Source: Azonexus sp.
GTDB lineage: Bacteria > Pseudomonadota > Gammaproteobacteria > Burkholderiales > Rhodocyclaceae
DNA length: 12,762 nt
Assembly (NCBI GenBank): GCA_031285115.1
Contig: JAITWU010000322.1
Span: forward strand, 1-12,762
Direction of reading: 5' to 3'
Positions 10,661 to 12,762 of the stretch are shown here, piece by piece (position 1 is the stretch's first letter; every line of letters begins with the position of its first letter). The translations under genes were made by a program, and so were the position numbers. Below the pieces are notes generated by a model. That model had not been told where the DNA came from and did not search any database. It saw only the letters and a list, made by a program, of their open reading frames with translations.

Positions 10661-12627
10661 CCGTTCTGATGTTGCCCAGGCAACGCCACCTTGACCGCAT
10701 CGACCACTTCCATTTCGGTTTCGCGCTTGCTCTGTAGCAACGCCCAGATCTGTTCGTCGATGGTTTCAGGAACCAAAGGCACGATCACGATCACGTTGCG
10801 CTTCTGCCCCAGCCGGTAGGCGCGGTCCTCGGCCTGTCGCATCAACGCAGGTGTCCACGGTAAAGTGGCGAACATCACGTAATTGGCTGCCGTCAACGTA
10901 ATGCCCACGCCGGCAGCCGACGTGGTGCCGATGAACACCGTCACGGCGGGATCATCCTGGAAGGCATCAACGGCCTTCTGCCGCTTTTTCAGGTTGTCCG
11001 ACCCGACCAGGGTGACGCAGCCAATCCCGATGTCATCAAGAGCCTCGCGCAACGCCTCTACCGTGGAGATGTACTCACAAAAAACGATGATCTTGTCGCC
11101 CTCGGCAAGCCCTTCGATGGTCTCCACCAGGAACTGCAATTTCAGCGATTCGAGCGTGTGACGCAGTTTGCTGATCTTGGGCATGGCCAGCAGGCTCATG
11201 TCGCGCATAACCTCCTGGTATGCGCCCAAGCCCTCGGCAGGCGAGACGTAGCGCAACTGGCGGGTTTTCTTACCCAGTTCCGGGAGCACATCCTTACTGC
11301 GCCTGAGCATCCAGCCTCTCAGGGCCTGTGCCAATAACGCACGCTTTTCGCTGGATCCAGCGTAGGTTTTTTGGAATTCCTTGAGCGAGAGCTTGCCCAG
11401 CTCGTGCCCCGTGATCCTCAACAACGTGTGCATCTCTATTTCGCGGCTGAGCAAAGGCGTGCCGGTCACGACATAGCGGCGCGGTATGCGTCTGGCCAGC
11501 AGGAACATGTTGCGGGTACGGCCTGAGTCGTACTCCTTGAGGTAGTGAGCCTCGTCGATCGCCATCGCCGCAATAGACAAACCAGTTTCCTTGACCAGTC
11601 CGCCCAGCCGCTCATAGTTGGCCACGATCCACTGGCAATTGCGCAGCACCTCCATGCGGTCGATTCCAACGATGCCGACCCGGGCAGCAGGGTAGATCAT
11701 GTGGATCTCGCGCTCCCAGTTGATCCGAAGCGACGCAGGGCAGACGATCAACACGACGCCCAATCCAGCCATCGACCGCAAGGCCACCACGACCTGCCGG
11801 CTTTTGCCCAGACCCATGTCATCGCCCAGGCACGCACCCGACTGACTCAATAGATGCTCAACGCCAACGGCCTGATAGTCGCGCAGCACTTCTTGCTGGG
11901 CCAGCGCTCGGATGGCCTGGCGATCAAAATCCAGGCCAGTGATACGCTCCAGCTCGGTTGAGAAGTATCCATCCCCCTGCAAATCTTCCGGCCCGCCTAA
12001 ACCCCGTTCTGGCGTCCGGGCGGGCACCGAAATGGCAAGATGGTTTGTTACTGGCGAAGACAGTTCTTCCAGAACCACCGGCTGCTCATGCACGAAGATG
12101 AACTCGGGAGCGATCCCAGCCAGGTGCCCCAGCCGTTCCATGATGGCATCGGGCGCGGCACGAACTTGCCAGGCAGAGGCGTATTTGTGGAAATACCCGC
12201 TCAGGGAACGCATGGCTTTCAGATACAGACCATCGTAGAGCGCGCTCACCGCAAACTTGCCACGGTTCAGTGGCCCTGCCCCATCACCCTGCTCTTGACC
12301 CTGCATCAGCGGAAATATCTGCACATCCAGCAGCGCTGTGAAGAAATCAGGCTCTGGCGCCTTCATGGCTGCCGCCACCATGCTTTCGACGCCATCCAGA
12401 TCCACGAACTGCCCCAGATAGGCGCTTTGAATCGCCTCGCAAACCTCCCCGTGCGATGTGACCTGCATCACCCACATACGGCGCGGCGCAAACCACCACG
12501 CCCCCTGTCCGGCCAGTGGACGCATCAGGCCAGGAACGGTCAAAACCTGTATCCCAATGCGCAACCCATCGCTGACGGCCTTGAGCAGCAACTCGGGCGG
12601 GCGCAGAGTGACCGGGGTGATGGACAT
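10657..12627 (-). CDS. SNF2-type DEAD/DEAH helicase, 656 aa
   Basis: An SF2 ATPase of the SNF2/SMARCAL1-like kind. N-terminal region 1-245: FAPRRMWVMQV near 46-56 recalls the HARP-type motif, the rest is unassigned. Core: Q-motif-like LRDYQAVGVEHLL (248-260), Walker A DDMGLGKS (269-276), VLIVCPASL (292-300), DEAH (358-361), motif III TGTP (388-391), LRRSKDV (441-447). Second lobe: KIIVFCEY (512-519), motif V around TSAAGVGITLTAANYV (569-584) and motif VI QAEDRAYRLGQ (598-608) with the two Arg. All catalytic motifs are intact. Such proteins translocate on duplex DNA and remodel it or anneal strands; helicases of this group are common ICE cargo. ATG at 12627 with AGGAA upstream. An IS5-like end now lies just before the ribosome-binding site. 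Confidence 0.9.
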   Translation of the reverse strand: MSITPVTLRPPELLLKAVSDGLRIGIQVLTVPGLMRPLAGQGAWWFAPRRMWVMQVTSHGEVCEAIQSAYLGQFVDLDGVESMVAAAMKAPEPDFFTALLDVQIFPLMQGQEQGDGAGPLNRGKFAVSALYDGLYLKAMRSLSGYFHKYASAWQVRAAPDAIMERLGHLAGIAPEFIFVHEQPVVLEELSSPVTNHLAISVPARTPERGLGGPEDLQGDGYFSTELERITGLDFDRQAIRALAQQEVLRDYQAVGVEHLLSQSGACLGDDMGLGKSRQVVVALRSMAGLGVVLIVCPASLRINWEREIHMIYPAARVGIVGIDRMEVLRNCQWIVANYERLGGLVKETGLSIAAMAIDEAHYLKEYDSGRTRNMFLLARRIPRRYVVTGTPLLSREIEMHTLLRITGHELGKLSLKEFQKTYAGSSEKRALLAQALRGWMLRRSKDVLPELGKKTRQLRYVSPAEGLGAYQEVMRDMSLLAMPKISKLRHTLESLKLQFLVETIEGLAEGDKIIVFCEYISTVEALREALDDIGIGCVTLVGSDNLKKRQKAVDAFQDDPAVTVFIGTTSAAGVGITLTAANYVMFATLPWTPALMRQAEDRAYRLGQKRNVIVIVPLVPETIDEQIWALLQSKRETEMEVVDAVKVALPGQHQNG

Positions 12628-12639
12628 GGTATAAGTTTC

Positions 12640-12762
12640 CTAGGGAACCTCTGAACAACTCCCTCGCGGCGGGCGCATCCCGCATTCGGGCGGTCTGCTT
12701 CGTTGCAAATGCTCGCGATACCCCCGGGTATCGCTGCGCTTTGCGCCTTGCATCCCATCCCG
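12640..12762. mobile_element. End of an IS5-group element or MITE, partial
   Basis: GGAACCTCTGAACAA (12644-12658) resembles the terminal inverted repeats of IS5-family elements in gamma- and betaproteobacteria, and it is preceded by CTAG (12640-12643), which fits the YTAR target-site duplication of the IS5 group. The interior has no long frame and a perfect 9-bp stem with 2-base loop, GCGATACCC/GGGTATCGC (12715-12723 with 12726-12734), as in non-autonomous MITEs. The other end lies beyond the window. The sequence up to the right edge contains no supported gene. Confidence 0.55.

Noticed and set aside
12040..12654. 204-codon plus-strand frame opposite the helicase
   Set aside because: Antisense to a gene with intact helicase motifs; no start signals.

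Overview
This is a 12.8 kb stretch of proteobacterial accessory DNA, most likely the cargo and maintenance part of an integrative and conjugative element (ICE) or a related genomic island of the SPI-7/PAGI/ICEclc kind. The evidence is a set of families typical of such elements: a DUF3577 (STY4534-type) ICE replication protein, a DUF3275 protein, a DUF6094-like adenine methyltransferase and a SNF2-type helicase, together with three toxin-antitoxin modules, a RadC remnant and many small orphan proteins. The host is probably a gamma- or betaproteobacterium. Nothing in the window fixes the genus, and no conjugation gene or integrase is visible.

Almost everything is on the minus strand, so transcription runs from high to low coordinates. 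From the right: an IS5/MITE-like end (12640-12762) abuts the ribosome-binding site of a 656-residue SNF2-type helicase (10657-12627). Next comes a Phd/VapC-type toxin-antitoxin operon (9910-10585) with its own promoter and a tandem operator. Then a plus-strand remnant of a YafQ toxin (9610-9843), a HigBA-like operon (8773-9466) preceded by a translationally coupled 39-codon ORF, and a 3' scrap of radC ending in a good terminator (8601-8627). The 149-residue orphan (7975-8424) and the DUF3577 gene (6923-7609) each have a TTGACA-type promoter with a dyad in its spacer. Below a strong terminator (6871-6910) lie a 93-residue orphan, a hairpin-rich non-coding stretch ending in a UUCG terminator, the DUF3275 gene, a RelE/HigA-type toxin-antitoxin operon, a 430-bp hairpin-rich gene-free region, a small membrane protein, the methyltransferase, and a run of small ICE orphans including two paralogues. 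The left edge is a 100-bp perfect inverted repeat.

The most interesting signal is an architecture repeated upstream of eight genes (starts at 258, 1459, 1937, 2774, 4020, 4299, 6151 and 7609). Reading in the coding direction there is, in most copies, a terminator-like hairpin; then a pyrimidine-rich tract ending in CAACCCC; then a GC-rich hairpin closing with GGGG; then, in seven of the eight copies, a second hairpin whose 3' strand is the Shine-Dalgarno sequence. The stems keep pairing although their sequences differ, and several pairs are G-U only in the minus-strand RNA, which suggests RNA-level selection. The genes behind these leaders are unrelated, so this looks like an element-wide post-transcriptional regulon or cassette-like expression signal. 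The toxin-antitoxin modules, which look like later arrivals, lack it. The window also holds two further candidate structured RNAs (about 4437-4534 and 6229-6419)
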